A stretch of DNA of 64,000 nucleotides from Myotis daubentonii (GCF_963259705.1 NC_081849.1:61352093-61416092), one strand, 5' to 3'; positions 35,556-47,930 are shown, counted from the first letter of the stretch. Program-made: numbers and translations. The notes: a model not told the origin generated them from the letters alone.

Positions 35556-38076
35556 CATTGACTCATTCTTTCATTCATTCTCACAATAGATTTTATTTGA
35601 GCAACAATCATGTGCCAAGATCAACCATAGGTCCCAGGGACAGAGTAGTGAACAACAACTACTCAAAGAAATTTCTACAGCAAAATGATGAACATTATTT
35701 AACTATTTTGACATTTAAAGGAATAAGTTTCTCTTATCTAGAAAGTTCATTTATGTCGACCATCTGTGATTTCTTCTCTCTCCACCCACATCATCCTCAG
35801 TTGTAAATACTGTCCTGCTAGTGGAGAGAGCAGGCTGGTGACCCCACACCTCAGGCCCCTCGCCCTGGGTGTCTGTTCAGTAGAGGGAGGGGTTAGTCCT
35901 CATCCCTCTGCTCCTGGTGGGTAAGAGACTGAAGGGCACGTGTGGGGTTGGGGCAGGCTGGGGTGGTGCACAGGAGAAAGCACCATGGAGCCATCACATT
36001 TGGCCGCGGGAACTAGCCCCTTACCTCTTCTCACCAGCACCGGCTCACCAGCAACTGGGCTAAGTTCCCCGAGGCTCCAATTTGAAGGGAGAATCATTCC
36101 TTCTGTGTGTGGGTCCCTTATAATATCACCAATGAGAAAAGGGTGGGACTGAGTGGGGGATCTTTAAGAAACCTTGACTATTTGGGGGTTTCTGTGTAAC
36201 ATGAGTTTTTAAGGAACTCGAAACTCATATGTCATATGTCATTTCATATGATGTGCTTAGGATTCTACTAGATACAGACTTTTTCTTTCTTAAGGAAATA
36301 TTTTTATTAGAACCTGATACTTGGGTACACAAATTATGTATTTTAAACACGAAATGCTGTTACTTTTTTAAAAAATGGGTTTCAGATTGACTTATTTCAT
36401 ATTGATAATGAAATCATCTGATGACTTAACAAGGAATACTGTTGTCTTGATCTTCTGGTTTCCACATCATACCTAGATGCATTTTCACAAGATAATCAGT
36501 TTTAAGCAATCCTTACAGAACACTTATTATCAAAAGAGGCTTCTTCATTCCTGGAGAACGTTTAGCCCGGAGAGATGCCTACACATCCTCTGTCATTCTG
36601 TAAGGCAGTTCTCTTTGAAAGTGCCACACTGAACCAGAAGTTTTCTGGAGCTCCCTTTCAGAACTCCATAATTTAGTGATCCAAGTCTAAAAACTTACGA
36701 ATTTATTAAGATACTTTAGGAATGTTGCTCTGGCAGGAGAAGCAAGACAACTAACAGCTGTCGCTCTAGACGTTCACATGACTACTTGATTTATTGATGT
36801 GAAATTAATTATAAACAGTTTACCTAACACTATTAGGCCAGAAAAAAATTAATGTGTAAGCATCAGAAGAGTTATTGAAGAGCCTCACTTCAAGGTCTGC
36901 TTTGGAAAAACAAATCTGTGTAGTGTATAATTAAAGCTACTCTTGATTTTCAGTATTTGAGAAGAGAAATGTGTTGAATGTAAATGAAAAGTCTGTTTCC
37001 TTTATAAATGGAGCCATAAAAATGTTGGGCTTGTTTTTCAGTGGCAAAATGAAACTTGCGCAGGATTCCCTTAGGAAAAGCTACGATGATAAATGAACAA
37101 CCTTTATGACAAAAGGTGAAAGGGCACAGTTCTACGTCTGCAACATGTTCTACATTATTGTACCTTTAAAATTCACTTAGAAAAAACAACACGCAAAAAC
37201 TGCTATCCAGGGAAAATCAAGATGGAAGAGTCCGCCTCCCATGAAGCATGTTTACAATTACAGAATGCAATTCCATACAAACCTAGGGTATGCGGACGGA
37301 TTCTTATCGATCATTACGTAATAGATTCATTTCTTTAAAAATTAAATCTTGAACAGAATTTCATAATAAAATGAATAAAATTTTCTTCATAAAAAAACTT
37401 TTTGCTCTTCTAAACAAATGGCAGAAAATCCAAATGGCAGAATAAAACACTGATGGGCTGGGGTGATATACTACATCACTCAATTGTCTGTACCTATTTC
37501 CAACACAGAAAATATTAAGAATTCTTTCCAGGAAAATTCAGAAGACAATTAATAATAATAAGTAACATTATTACTATTATTATTATTATATATTATTGGT
37601 AATATATTAGGGAAGCAAGTATTCATTTTCTCAAATTTCTCCACAGAAAGGAAGAAAACTAAGAAAAATTTCTTCCTGATTGGGGTAGAAGAATATCCTC
37701 TTTGATAATTGGGAAGGACCAAGGAGCATTCAGAGTGACCCTGCATTTGAGAGAAAGCGTGTTGACAAGGGCAGGTCCGCAATGCCCAGAGCATCCCTAG
37801 GACAGGCCTGGACCACCATGCTGGGCATCTCAGGGCCTCAGAAATCAACCAGTGCCTCCCAGGCCCTCACTGTACAGGTCAGGCAATGCGAGTCCAGGGT
37901 GGGTCATTCCTCTGGTCCTCTTCTTTTGTTGAATTACTGGTGTTAACACAAGACATTGGGTGAAAAGACCCATCCTATACAAACACTATGTGATACTGCA
38001 GCCTGCCAGAGCATGCTGGGAGCAGGGGAAAAGGCAGAAACTATGATTACATGGAATTTATTACTGTGATTTCCTT
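35553..38076. other. RAPGEF5 intron, unique-looking and partly AT-rich
   Basis: No exon found. 36160-37540 has no recognisable repeat and several TAATTA-type homeodomain-like motifs (about 36810 and 36930); a conserved non-coding element is possible but unproven. Confidence 0.35.
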
Positions 38077-38089
38077 CAAATATTTTCTT

Positions 38090-39426
38090 TTTTTTTATAA
38101 TTAAATCTTTATTGTTCAGATTATTATATATGTTACTCTTTTTTCCCCCCCATAACTCCCCTCCTTCCAGTTCCCACCCCACCCTCTGCCCTCACTCCCT
38201 ACCCACTGTCCTTATTCATAGGTGCACAATTTTTGTCCAGTCTCTTCCCACATCTCCCACACCCCTTTCCCCCCCAAGAATAGTCAGTCCATTCCCTTTC
38301 TATGTCCCTGATTCTATTATAATCAACAGTTCATTCTGTTCATCAGATTATTCATTCACTTGATTCTTAGATTCACTTGTTGATAGATGCGTATTTGTTG
38401 TTCATAATTTGTATCTTTACCGTTTTCTTCTTCTTCCTCTTCTTAAAGGATACCTTTCAGCATTTCATATAATACTGGTTTGGTGGTGATGAACTCCTTT
38501 AGCTTTTCCTTATCTGTGAAGCTCTTTATCTGACCTTCAATTCTGAATGATAGCTTTGCTGGATAAAGTAATCTTGGTTGTAGGTTCTTGGCATTCATCA
38601 CTTTGAATATTTCTTGCCACTCCCTTCTGGCATGCAAAGTTTCTGTTGAGAAATTTGCTGACAGTCGTATGGGTATTCCCTTGTAGGTAACTGAGTTTCT
38701 TTCTCTTGCTGCTTATAAGATTCTCTCTTTGTCTTTTGCTCTTGGCATTTTAATTATGATGTGTCTTGGTGTGGTCCTCTTTGGATTCCTTTTGTTTGGG
38801 GTTCTCTGCGCTTCCTGGACCTGTAAATCTATTTCTTTCACCAGGTAGGGGAAGTTTTCTGTCAGTATTTCTTCAAATAGGTTTTCAATTTCTTGCTCTC
38901 TCTCATCTTCTGGCACCCCTATAATTCTGATGTTGGTATGCTTGAAGCTGTCCCAGAGGCTCCTTACAATATCTTCGTATTTTCGGATTCTTTTTTCATT
39001 TTGCTTTTCCGGTTGGGTGTTTTTTGCTTCTTCGCATTTCAAATCTTTGACTTGATTCTTGCGCTCCTCTGGTCTACTGTTGGGAGTCTGTATAATATTC
39101 TTTATTTCAGTCGGTGTATGCTTAGTTTCTAGTTGGTTCTTTATCATAGCATCGAGGGTCTCATTAGATTTCTTGTAGATCTCATTAAGTTTATCAGCAG
39201 CTTCTAGACAGTTCTTGAGAGCCCTTAAAAGTGTGGTTCTGAACTCTATATCCTCCATGGACAATTTTGTCCTGTTTCTTTGTCTCCGCATTTTTTATGC
39301 TTTCTTGGTGCACTCCTTAGTGGTCTTTGTGCGCAGTCTTGTTGTAAGCCTTGATTGTTGTAGTTGATACTAGGGGGATTTGACCTCCAGGCCAACTGGC
39401 TGTGAGAATCAGCTGTGTCTGCAGTC
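38090..39426 (-). mobile_element. ORF1-only L1 derivative (HAL1-type retrotransposon)
   Basis: A complete 1,337-bp insertion flanked by perfect 13-bp duplications CAAATATTTTCTT (38077-38089 and 39427-39439). On the minus strand it reads: about 135 bases of L1 5' UTR (matching 63300-63437), a whole ORF1, then directly a roughly 350-base 3' UTR ending AATAAAGATTTAATTATAAA and an A run. There is no ORF2. This is the structure of HAL1 ('half-L1') elements, which move with reverse transcriptase from full L1s. The duplication shows that it was inserted in this form, 5'-truncated, rather than being a later deletion of a full L1. Confidence 0.9.
38443..39291 (-). pseudogene. L1-type ORF1 protein, one in-frame stop
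   Basis: This is the RNA-binding chaperone of L1-type retrotransposons. The frame runs from ATG at 39291 (MRRQRNRTKLSMEDIEF) to a stop at 38443, 282 codons. A coiled-coil-like N-terminal half precedes an RRM with IRIIGVPEDE and a C-terminal domain with the motif RREWQEIFKVM near the end. One in-frame TAA at 38715-38713 replaces the lysine expected after ERIL; the frame resumes unchanged after it with no frameshift. It is therefore a nearly intact but dead copy. The N-terminal half is very similar to the intact ORF1 at 63438. Confidence 0.9.
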
Positions 39427-39479
39427 CAAATATTTTCTTAATGTAATATACTCATATACTGTAATTTTCTCTTCTGATG

Positions 39480-39800
39480 AAACCATATATATAAAAGCTA
39501 ATATGCAAAGTGTCCCCTCAGGAGTTCGACCAGGAGACCATGAGTTCGATCACTTGCTATGACATGTGCTGACCACCAGGGGACGGTGTGGAATGAAGGA
39601 AGGCCTTGGCCAGCAGCCAGGAAAGGGAGGCCCTGCCTGGCCACGCCCAGGCTGTGCTGTTAGCCGAGTATCCTGGGCTTCTCCGTGGGGTGGTCTGCCC
39701 CAGGGGTCCCCTCTCCTGTTCCTCACCACTTTCCTTGCTTTCTCTGGGAAGTGGAGTATGTCTCCCTACCTGTGTCTCCCCCATGAATAAAATTATAAAT
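39480..39800 (+). mobile_element. Helitron-like 5' end fragment (tentative)
   Basis: ATATATATAAAAGCTAATATGC and TGCTGACCACCAGGGG resemble the 5' part of vesper-bat HeliBat elements. The leading TC and a 3' CTAG hairpin are not seen, so this would be a decayed or truncated copy. Confidence 0.4.
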
Positions 39801-39959
39801 GTGACTTATAGAGCCTTTTTATTTTTGGTGAAATGTCTTTTTATGAGAAGTACTTTATTCTCATAATGTGACTATTTTTCCAAAACACAAAACCTGCACT
39901 CTCACCTCTCTCAACACAAAGAAAGGGGCACTGAGGGGTTGTCACGGGGTTGGTCCTAC

Positions 39960-40033
39960 CTGAGGATCTGGAACACCGTCAGCTTCTGCCGCAGGCACGT
40001 GCTTGTCACTGCTCTCCTCGTCTTGTTCAATTG
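39960..40033 (-). CDS. RAPGEF5: Probable RAPGEF5 upstream coding exon (acidic segment)
   Basis: On the minus strand a T-rich tract ends in TTTAAG| at 40034, followed by 74 bases and a donor CAG|GTAGGA after 39960. The open frame reads IEQDEESSDKHVPAAEADG... It enters with two bases of a split codon and ends in phase 0, which matches the phase-0 entry of the exon at 33844. The reading is acidic, low in complexity and without a recognisable domain. It could be a variable N-terminal segment of the long isoform. I do not remember the human N-terminus well enough to confirm it, so the call rests on splice-site quality, open frame, strand and phase. Confidence 0.5.
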
Positions 40034-40850
40034 CTTAAATAAATAAAAAAGATCAGTGTTAAGCATATGCAGCATCCTCAGAAAACTGCGTCAGATCATT
40101 TTCTAGTAGCAATTGGACAGGGAAAAATTGGTAGGTAGATTCACAACATGTAAATATCGGTACTATTTCTTCGATAGAAAGTTTAACCAGTGGAACTGGG
40201 CACTTTTCATATACATCTCATTTATTAAATCAATGGCAATTGGAAACTTTGATCTCATTCTCCTTTTCACCAAAACCTATCAAGCAAGACATCATCATGC
40301 CAGTTTCATCCTTCACCCAACAGGGAGTTGGGGTGTAGATGAAGGCTTCTATGAAGTCCATGTGAGAATGTCATTTTAATGTGATTTTTTTTGGCTAAGA
40401 GTTTAGTGTTATATAATAAAGGAAGCACAGTATTGTATATTTGGGTTTCTCAATGCACTGTGACCACAAACTTCTGAACCGTGAAGCCTTGAGTCCACCT
40501 CGTCTCCCACATTCCCCCAGCACCTCCCTATCCAAATCCTCGTCTCCCTTTCTGTGCTGGTGCAATAACCTCCGACCACAAAGCCCCTGATTCCGGCCTC
40601 TCCCTGATACAATCCAGCAGGGGCATACCTGCTAAAATAACCAATCTCAAAAAATGTAACAAGTGCCATGCTTTGGCCTGTGTATTGCTTATCTTATTGA
40701 GTCTGAACTCTGTTCATCATTGGAGGTCTACCTTGAACTCTCTAACTTCCTCGTAATCTCCAACTTCACCCTGACATTCAACACCAAAACATATGGTACC
40801 CAACTCTGATGCAGGCACAGTGATTTCATTATTTTTCTCCTTATACAGCT
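40034..40850. other. Intron or 5' flank of RAPGEF5, no feature recognised
   Basis: Upstream of the probable exon at 39960 in gene sense. No repeat or exon signal. Confidence 0.4.
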
Positions 40851-40859
40851 TGCTCTTCC

Positions 40860-41570
40860 ATTTTAACCAATATTTGTTGAGCATCTATGATATGCCTGGC
40901 ACTGGGTTATCCCTGTGAATAAGATAGATACACCACTGACCTCATGAAATACACACACTAGCTGGGGAGATAGCCAGTGAACAATAACCACTACTACAAC
41001 TAATAACAACAGCAACAATAACTGTAAAAAAACACACAACGGAATTAAAGATCATGGTAAGTGGGAGAATGACAGAAAACCATGTGGGAGAGGTCATCTG
41101 GAGAGGAGGCAAGGGGAGTGGGATGCTTCTCAGAAGAAGTGATATTTGGGCTGAGACCTGAAGGCTGAGATGGAGCAACCCATGGCAGGCGTGAGTGATG
41201 TGACGAGACAGTCCCGGAGAGAGTACAGACCATAGCAAATTCAGATTCTAGCCTGAGGACACGGGGAAGCACTAAGAAATTTAACATTTGGAATTGCATG
41301 ATTCGACGTATTTTTTCGAAAGTTCTTTTTGCCTTCTTTGTGGAGAACAGACTTACGAGAGTCAAGACAGGAGGCAGAGAGACCAGTTAGGTGACTGTGC
41401 TCTCATCCTGGCTGGAGAGGACATAGGCTCAGACCAGGGAGGGGCAAGGAGCTGAAGAAACATGGAGGATTTGAGTTGTGTTTTTAGACAAAATGGACGC
41501 GATTTGCCGATGATTTGATTACAGGGGGTAGGTGGGGTGGGAGTGAGGCGGGGAGAAGAAACAATCAAGG
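40860..41570 (-). repeat. Ancient L2-like or related repeat, reversed
   Basis: AATATTTGTTGAGCATCTATG, GCCTGGCACTGGGTTATCC and GAAGTGATATTTGGGCTGAG, followed by CCTGAAGGCTGAGA, follow an old mammalian repeat read from its 3' end. The family is not certain. Confidence 0.5.
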
Positions 41571-42616
41571 ATGCCTCCTAAGTAGAATGAGTTATTGCTC
41601 ATATCCATCATACTATTAATTCTTTTTGTCCTCTCCATAAAAAGCAGACCCAAAAAAGCCCACCCAGACCAAAAACATACCAACCCTGCTGCCTGCGAGG
41701 TCACCCACTGCTCTTCTGGATTCAGTCTTTGCATTGTTTTATATACATTTAAATACGATACTTTCTGCTCTGTATTTCTAAAAATATCACCTCATGTATC
41801 TTTTGCTTTTCCCTGGCTCTTATGCCCGCCTAAACATCGTGCACACAGGATGAGTTCTGCCACCACTGCTGGGATGAACAATTCCTCCCCAAGTGACCAA
41901 AATGGCACGGCTTGACTACACCTACTTACTAAGTCCTGTTCATGAAAAAAGAGGGGAGGGAAATTCTGTTAAACTCCGTGGATACCTAGGGTAACTCCCA
42001 CCATCTGAGCATTGAAAGGCATGAACAGTGAATGTGGGTAGAAGCTGTTCTGTTTCCAGAAAAAAGTTCCATTCATGCTCATTCAAAGGCCCCCTGTTGC
42101 TACTGTGGTCCGATTAGGAGGAAACTTAAGAATAAAGAAAAACACGTTTTCTCTGCAAAACTGGAGGAGAATACAAAGGAAAATATGAAATATAGGATAA
42201 CACCCTAAAATTCACTCAAAAATGCAATGGGCTGGAGAAGTAAGGAACTCCACCTAGTTAATTGAACTAATATAAGAATTCTTTCCTCATCCCATAATGG
42301 GAGTACTTTTCTTTGGGGAAGGGGCAATCTGATACTATACCCATGTGAGACAATTTCACCCACATGAAGTACCAGGAATACCTTGGCACTTAATTTATGC
42401 TTCATTTGAATTTTTGTTCCTTCAAGTTTAAGTGTCGATGAAAGTGAAGAAAATCAAATTTTGGATTTTTTGTAGCCTATTAAGTTTATGTTTTTAAAAC
42501 AACTATACTCTGTGGTAGAGGCATTTCTTTTTCTTACCTTATTATACTCAGAAGTAGGACATGCAGAACAATGATAACAATGTCAGGATTGAGAGTTAAC
42601 ACTATCTTTTGAGTTT
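41571..42616. other. No gene seen
   Basis: Unassigned intron or flank. The minus-strand open frame 42205-42405 has no known relative and no convincing splice sites. Confidence 0.4.
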
Positions 42617-42623
42617 TAGGCAA

Positions 42624-43123
42624 CATTTTTTTTTTGGTTAATCCTCACCTGAGGATATTTTTTCCATTGATTTTTTTTAGAGAGAGTGGAAGGGAGGGAA
42701 AAAGGGGGAAGAGAGAGAGAGAGAGAGACATGTACTGGTTGCCTCCTGCATGCACTCCAACTGGGGGTGGGAAGTGAGGCGTGAACCTGCTACACAGGTA
42801 TCTGATGTGCCCTTGATCGGGAATCGAATTTATGACCCTTTGGTGCCCTGGCCCTGTGGTCGGCAAACCGGGGCTCGCAAGCCACATGCAGCTCTTTGGC
42901 CCTTGAGTGTGGATCTTCCACAAAATACCACGTGCGGGCGCGCATGTACAGTGCGATTGAAACTTCGTGGCCCATGTGCAGAAGTCGGTATTTTGTGGAA
43001 GAGCCGGTATTTTGTGGAAGATCCACACTTAAGGGGCCAAAGAGCCGCATGTGGCTTGCAAGCCGCAATTTGCCAACAACTGCCCTGGCCAACTCTCTAA
43101 CCACTGAGCACACCAGCCAGGGC
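42624..43123 (-). mobile_element. Ves-type SINE split by a hAT element
   Basis: The 3' side (GGTTAATCCTCACCTGAGGA, then GA-rich) lies at 42624 onward. The tRNA head ends ...CACCAGCCAGGGC at 43123. The interruption is the hAT copy at 42853-43081. A short duplication TAGGCAA flanks the whole (42617-42623 and 43124-43130). Confidence 0.85.
42853..43081 (+). mobile_element. hAT miniature transposon nested in the SINE
   Basis: Ends TGTGGTCGGCAAACC and ...GCAATTTGCCAACAACT are degraded inverted repeats. A perfect 8-bp duplication GCCCTGGC (42845-42852 and 43082-43089) is made from the SINE's own sequence. It carries an internal tandem GGTATTTTGTGGAAGA duplication, as does the copy at 57199. Confidence 0.92.
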
Positions 43124-43130
43124 TAGGCAA

Positions 43131-44832
43131 AATCCTCAATACACATAAAGAGAATCAAGGGGAAAGAGATTAGCAAAAAAGTGTACTTGGGAGGAAAACC
43201 CAGTCTTATAGCTCTAGCTTCTCCCCAACAACAGTGCTGCATGTTTTTGGTCACATCTTTGAAGGCCTCAATATTTGTTGCCCGGCATTACACTTTGGTT
43301 AACAGAGCAAAAATCAGACACACAAGCAAGTTAAGGGACTTGGCAAAGGAAACTCAGCCATGGATCTCAATCAGCATCATGGAGGGACTCTCCAAGGGCT
43401 GGTGGACTCTCACCACAGTGACCTCATCATCAAGAGAAGACCTCAGATTCTTCCAACACAGAGACATCATTTTCTGGGAAATACTGAAAAATTATGACTC
43501 CAAAAATGCATTTTACCCAGTGGTTCATATATACTAGTTGAGAACAAAAACTTAATTTATAGTGGCCTTTTTAAGGATTTATGATTTCCCCCACGAAGTC
43601 TCACGTGTGAAATACACAGTCAGCTAAAAGGGAGTGCTCTGTGACCCTTTAGTACAAAGATTAATGCCAAGGAATCACTAAGGAGGCAGCTTCTCTCTCC
43701 GTGTCTCCTGCTGGTGCGGCTCATGTGGTGGGAGGAGGAGGGAGCAGTTATTTAGATTTCCGAGCTGAGTTTTCTTCTTTTATCTGATCAGAATAAGAGT
43801 GGGCTGGGAGAGATTTCCTCTGCAAATATTGATTCTGGGACAGTTCCCTCCCAGGGAACACGTACACGGGAATGACAGCTCCTGGGACCTGGGAGGCTCA
43901 AAGCCTAACTGCCAACACAAACCATTTCCTTATCTCCCAACACACAGAGTCTAAAAGCAAGAAAAGGCCTTTGAAAATAACTCACCACAACAAAAGTCAC
44001 AAGCACAAGATCAAAAGGCATATATTTTGAACAGTGACCATGCGAGCCCACATGAGAACTAAGGGTGTACGTGGATTAATTAGCTCTAATTCACAGAAGA
44101 GCACTTAGTTTAAATGTCCCTATTGGTAACTCAGCCGCGAGCCGGGCAGGGGGCGGGACAGTTGGCAGCCTCCAAGAACTGAAGGGCTCACCCGATATCA
44201 CTTTCTTGTTGCCTTGAGGACAACAGGTATTTTCTCCCTTCCACTTCCTAGAGCGACTGCTAAGAAAGCTCTCCTAATAACCCCACTAATAATATCATTC
44301 AAACGCAAAGGGGATCAATGTCCTTTCAAAGTGATGCTTATTGAATTTCTGCCGATCAACTTTGTACAAGTAAGAGCCACACGAACAATGAGACACACAA
44401 TGATTACAAATCACTGGGGTGACTACAGTTGTTAACCGAAATTATTATTTTCAAAATCAACCGAAACTATTATTTTTTTAAATTTACAAACCAAAAATTT
44501 CTGGACAGGCAGTTAGCATTTCGAGTCTCAATGTGAGAAATCAGCAAACATAGTTAAGAAAAGTAACTGTTGAGTATTTTGCCAAGAATTAAAGTTTCGT
44601 CAATACTACAACCTTTCACCTGAGCAGCATTTACAGGGAGAAAGCGCTTTCATACGGGGTCTCATCTGATGTTCCCACAACCTCACGCGTCGGGCAGGTA
44701 ACACCCCCAGTCTATGAGCTTCTGCAGCCTGTCCCCGTCCTCCACATAAAATGTGTGTATCTGTGGCAGTCAAGTCTGCGTGGAGCAGGACGGAGCAGAA
44801 CAGTGCTGGTCAAACTGCACATCCATTGGTGA
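43131..44832. other. No gene seen
   Basis: Unassigned intron or flank. The plus-strand frame 43181-43537 (118 codons) has no known domain. Confidence 0.4.
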
Positions 44833-44846
44833 GGACCTGCGTTTCT

Positions 44847-45076
44847 TTTTTCTTTGGTTAATCCTCACCCAAGGATATTTCCCCAGTGATTTTTAGAGAG
44901 AGTAGAAAGGAAGGGAGAGACACACAGAGAGAAACAATGATGTGAGAGGGACACACTGATTGGTTGCCTCCCACCAGGGGTTGAGCCAGCACCCGAGGTA
45001 CATGCCCTTGAACCCAAGAGGGACCCTTCAGTCCGCGGGCCGACGCTGTATCCACTGAGCCAAACCAGCTAGGGTG
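44847..45076 (-). mobile_element. Ves-type SINE
   Basis: GGTTAATCCTCACCCAAGGA at the 3' side and ...CACTGAGCCAAACCAGCTAG at the head. Duplications GGACCTGCGTTTCT (44833-44846) and GGACCTGTGTTTCT (45077-45090) differ at one base. Confidence 0.9.
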
Positions 45077-45090
45077 GGACCTGTGTTTCT

Positions 45091-45524
45091 GTTCATGTCT
45101 TTAATGAAATAGAACAGAATGCAATAGAAAGAATATAAAACATGTTAAAAACCAATGCATCGCCACTAGTATGTGTCACAACTGTGGATGAGCTGTGTAC
45201 AGGTCAGGCTCTTTCGCCTGTTCTGTGGGTTGTGGACACAAACGTGTTAGGAAAACACAGAGGTGTTTCTGGACCCAGTTCCTCATTATCTAAATAGCCG
45301 GCTATTTTTTGTACCATTCCTGGAGCGGGGCCATAATATTTGTTTTAGGCGGTCCCGCCACAACACCCCCCCCACATTCAGCAGGCGGTTCATCCCCTGT
45401 GGGAGGACATAGAAACGAGCTTGCGGCAGGAAATGCTGACAGAGGGTGTTCAATGTTGGTTACCAGGAATATAATCACAAGTGCTTCAAAATGCTCACAT
45501 CTTTGCTGTTCTGTAAAAAGTAAG
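45091..45524. other. No gene seen
   Basis: Unassigned sequence with a C run at 45366-45374. Confidence 0.4.
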
Positions 45525-45677
45525 GGAACCCTGGCTAGTTAGAGCATCGGCCCTCCCACCATTGGGTCCTGGGCTCGATTCCTGCTCAAGGGCAGATACC
45601 TGGGTTGCAGGTTCGGTCCCCAGCCCCTCTCGGGGCATGTGCAGGAGGCAACCAATTGATGTGTCTCTCTCACATAG

Positions 45678-45732
<55 letters not shown>

Positions 45733-45808
45733 TCTCTCCCCCCCCTACTCTCTCTAAAAATCAATGGAAAATTATCCTTGAGAATTAGAAAAAAAAGGAA
45801 AAAAAGCA
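45525..45808 (+). mobile_element. Ves-type SINE with expanded (TC)n
   Basis: Head CCCTGGCTAGTTAGAGCATC; box B region GGGCTCGATTCC; then GCAGGAGGCAACCAATTGAT, a long TC run (45683-45728) and an A-rich tail. The run yields Arg-Glu and Leu-Ser repeat frames on either strand that are not genes. Confidence 0.85.
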
Positions 45809-46984
45809 GCAGTTGCAACCTTCACCTTATGACTCTTTTTAGTGTTAAAATCTGAAAAATAGTGGTCAATGTTCACCATGGAGAGGTGCCATAGAGTATC
45901 CGAATCTGGCGCATCCAGGGCCGTTGGAACTTCACTTTGAAAGCTGACCTAGGACCACTTTATCTCTGTCCCAACCATCTTTTCTCAGCCCGTCTGTTCC
46001 AGCCTGTCAGCTGAATGTGAGACTGTTGTTTTTAAACTCTCTTTTCTTGGTCCTTATCATCCGTGAACCCTCTAAAGGCGCAAGCTTCCCGCAGGCTCTT
46101 TCCCGATCTTATCTGTGCCTGGGGTGTCAGCTTGCACCATTATGTGGGCGAGTCCCAAATCTGCGTCTCCATCTCTTCCCTCTTCCCTGAGTTCCAGGCC
46201 CACATCTCCAGTTACACGCTGAGTGTGTTCATTTCGCAGACCATCCGTGTCTGCCATGCGTGAGCTGCTATGGCGAATCCAGTGGCACAAACTCTGTCCT
46301 CAAGAAAGTCCCCTGTTTAACAGGGTGTGAGGACGCAGAGGCCTGACATCCACGCAGCGCCCTCAAGGCAGCCACCCGCCTCCTCCTCCTCCTGGGCCTG
46401 GTGCTTCAGATGAGATCACCACCAGGCATCGCCAGTTTTTCCTCTTCCCCAGTCCTCGCATAAATCTGTCCCTAAACCCTGTCACTTCCACCCCTGAGGT
46501 GTCTCATCCCCTTCCTCCCTGCCACAGGCACAGCTCATGACCTCACCCTGTCACCTGGCCAGCCTCTCCCTCAACCATTTCATTGTCCACAGCTGCCCGG
46601 GCTCCGCTTCCAGAGGCCAGTCTGATGGTGGCACCCCCACCTTCAGACTGCGGTTTCTCCCCACTGAGGGAACCTGAGAGGCACACAGGGAGCCCAGTGC
46701 TCCCGGTGCAGGAGGGACTCGCCCAGAGATGTGCAAGTTGAGCACCTCAACACTGGGGGTCCCCACTTTATTAAGAAACACTGGCCAACATTCAGGCTGA
46801 AGCTCACCAGGCCTGGAAAGCCAGGCCATCCGGGCTCAGACTCCATCCCCAGATGCATCTAACAGTTATTGGATTTATTTCATATAGAAATCAAGTTAAA
46901 TGAGCTCATATACCTGTTATCCCCAAATGGATGTTTACTTCCCAGTGATGTTTTAAGACAGGTACATGGTTGGCCTTTTCCTTA
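45809..46984. other. No gene seen; possible decayed ancient repeat
   Basis: C- and T-rich stretches at 45960-46620 resemble old interspersed repeats but could not be assigned. Open frames on both strands at 46063-46290 and 46551-46858 have no known relatives. Confidence 0.35.
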
Positions 46985-47080
46985 ATCATATTCCCAGTGC
47001 TATTATTTTATCCTCATTTTACAGATGAGAAAACTGAGGCTGAGAGATGTGAAATAGCTTGGTTAGAACAACACGGGAAG
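46985..47080 (-). repeat. MIR-like SINE fragment
   Basis: CCTCATTTTACAGATGAGAA followed by AACTGAGGCTGAGAGATGTG and AATAGCTTGG is the reversed MIR 3' half. Confidence 0.7.
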
Positions 47081-47149
47081 AGGAAGTCAGTGGAGGAGAG
47101 GGTCTTATTCTTTATCTGCTCCGATATGCTATGAAAATTTAAACTGTCT

Positions 47150-47345
47150 AACTTCCGAGGGGAGGGGTGGGATAGGAAGAATGAAACCAAAGAACATGCA
47201 TACTTATATGTATAACCCATGGATAGACAATAGGGTGGAGAAGGCCTGGAAAGTAGGGGGGAGCGGGTTGAAGGGGGGTCAATAGGGAAAAAATGGGGAC
47301 ATCTGTGATACTTTCCAATAAAGATACATTTAAAAATAAATAAAA
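47150..47345 (+). mobile_element. Bat L1 3' UTR end
   Basis: CATGCATACTTATATGTATA, CCATGGATAGACAATAGGG, GAGAAGGCCTGGAAAG and CCAATAAAGATACATTTAAA plus an A-rich tail follow the vesper-bat L1 3' terminus. 5'-truncated to about 200 bases. Confidence 0.75.
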
Positions 47346-47930
47346 CGAACTGAACAGCAGTGAGACTGAAAAGACAGAAAACAGGAGGTTTATTGTAAAC
47401 AATCTAAGAACTGACTTGAATTTCCTACTAGGCCTTCAGTCTCTTGGAAAATTAAGGCCATAATGACCTACTCATCCTACATACCCCCTTCCCTTCCAAC
47501 GCGTGCCCTGCTTCATAACCCATGGGTTTACAGAGAGAAAATAACCAACGTCCGCTGCACGGAAGAAATGTATAACTTTTATTAACATGTGTGTATAAGT
47601 GTGCTGATGTTCTGAAAATTCACAGCGACATAAAGAAGCTATCGTGAGAAGGCTAAAATCAGAGGTAGCTGAAAAACTGCCACCGCCCCACCAGATTCAC
47701 CGTGCCTGCACACGTGGCCGCCCTGCCCACATGATTCATGCCCCTGAGGCAGACAGAGTTCCATTTCAGTTCCACGTCTCTGTCTTGTAGCAGAGACCCT
47801 CCCAGCTCCCTTTCCTTCCACTTCTTAACAGGTTTTCACATTTAATACACGTGCAGTCCCCGGAAAAGTTAGTCAACAGAACAATGATAATGTGTATCCT
47901 GTATCAATTCTTTCCATTAGACCAGAAATA

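Noticed and set aside
42790..43126. Several overlapping frames of 75-127 codons on both strands
   Set aside because: All come from the hAT inverted-repeat element nested in a Ves SINE. No transposase similarity.
45495..45818. Minus-strand frame with long Arg-Glu repeats and a plus-strand Leu-Ser frame
   Set aside because: Direct translation of the (TC)n tract in a Ves SINE, not a protein.
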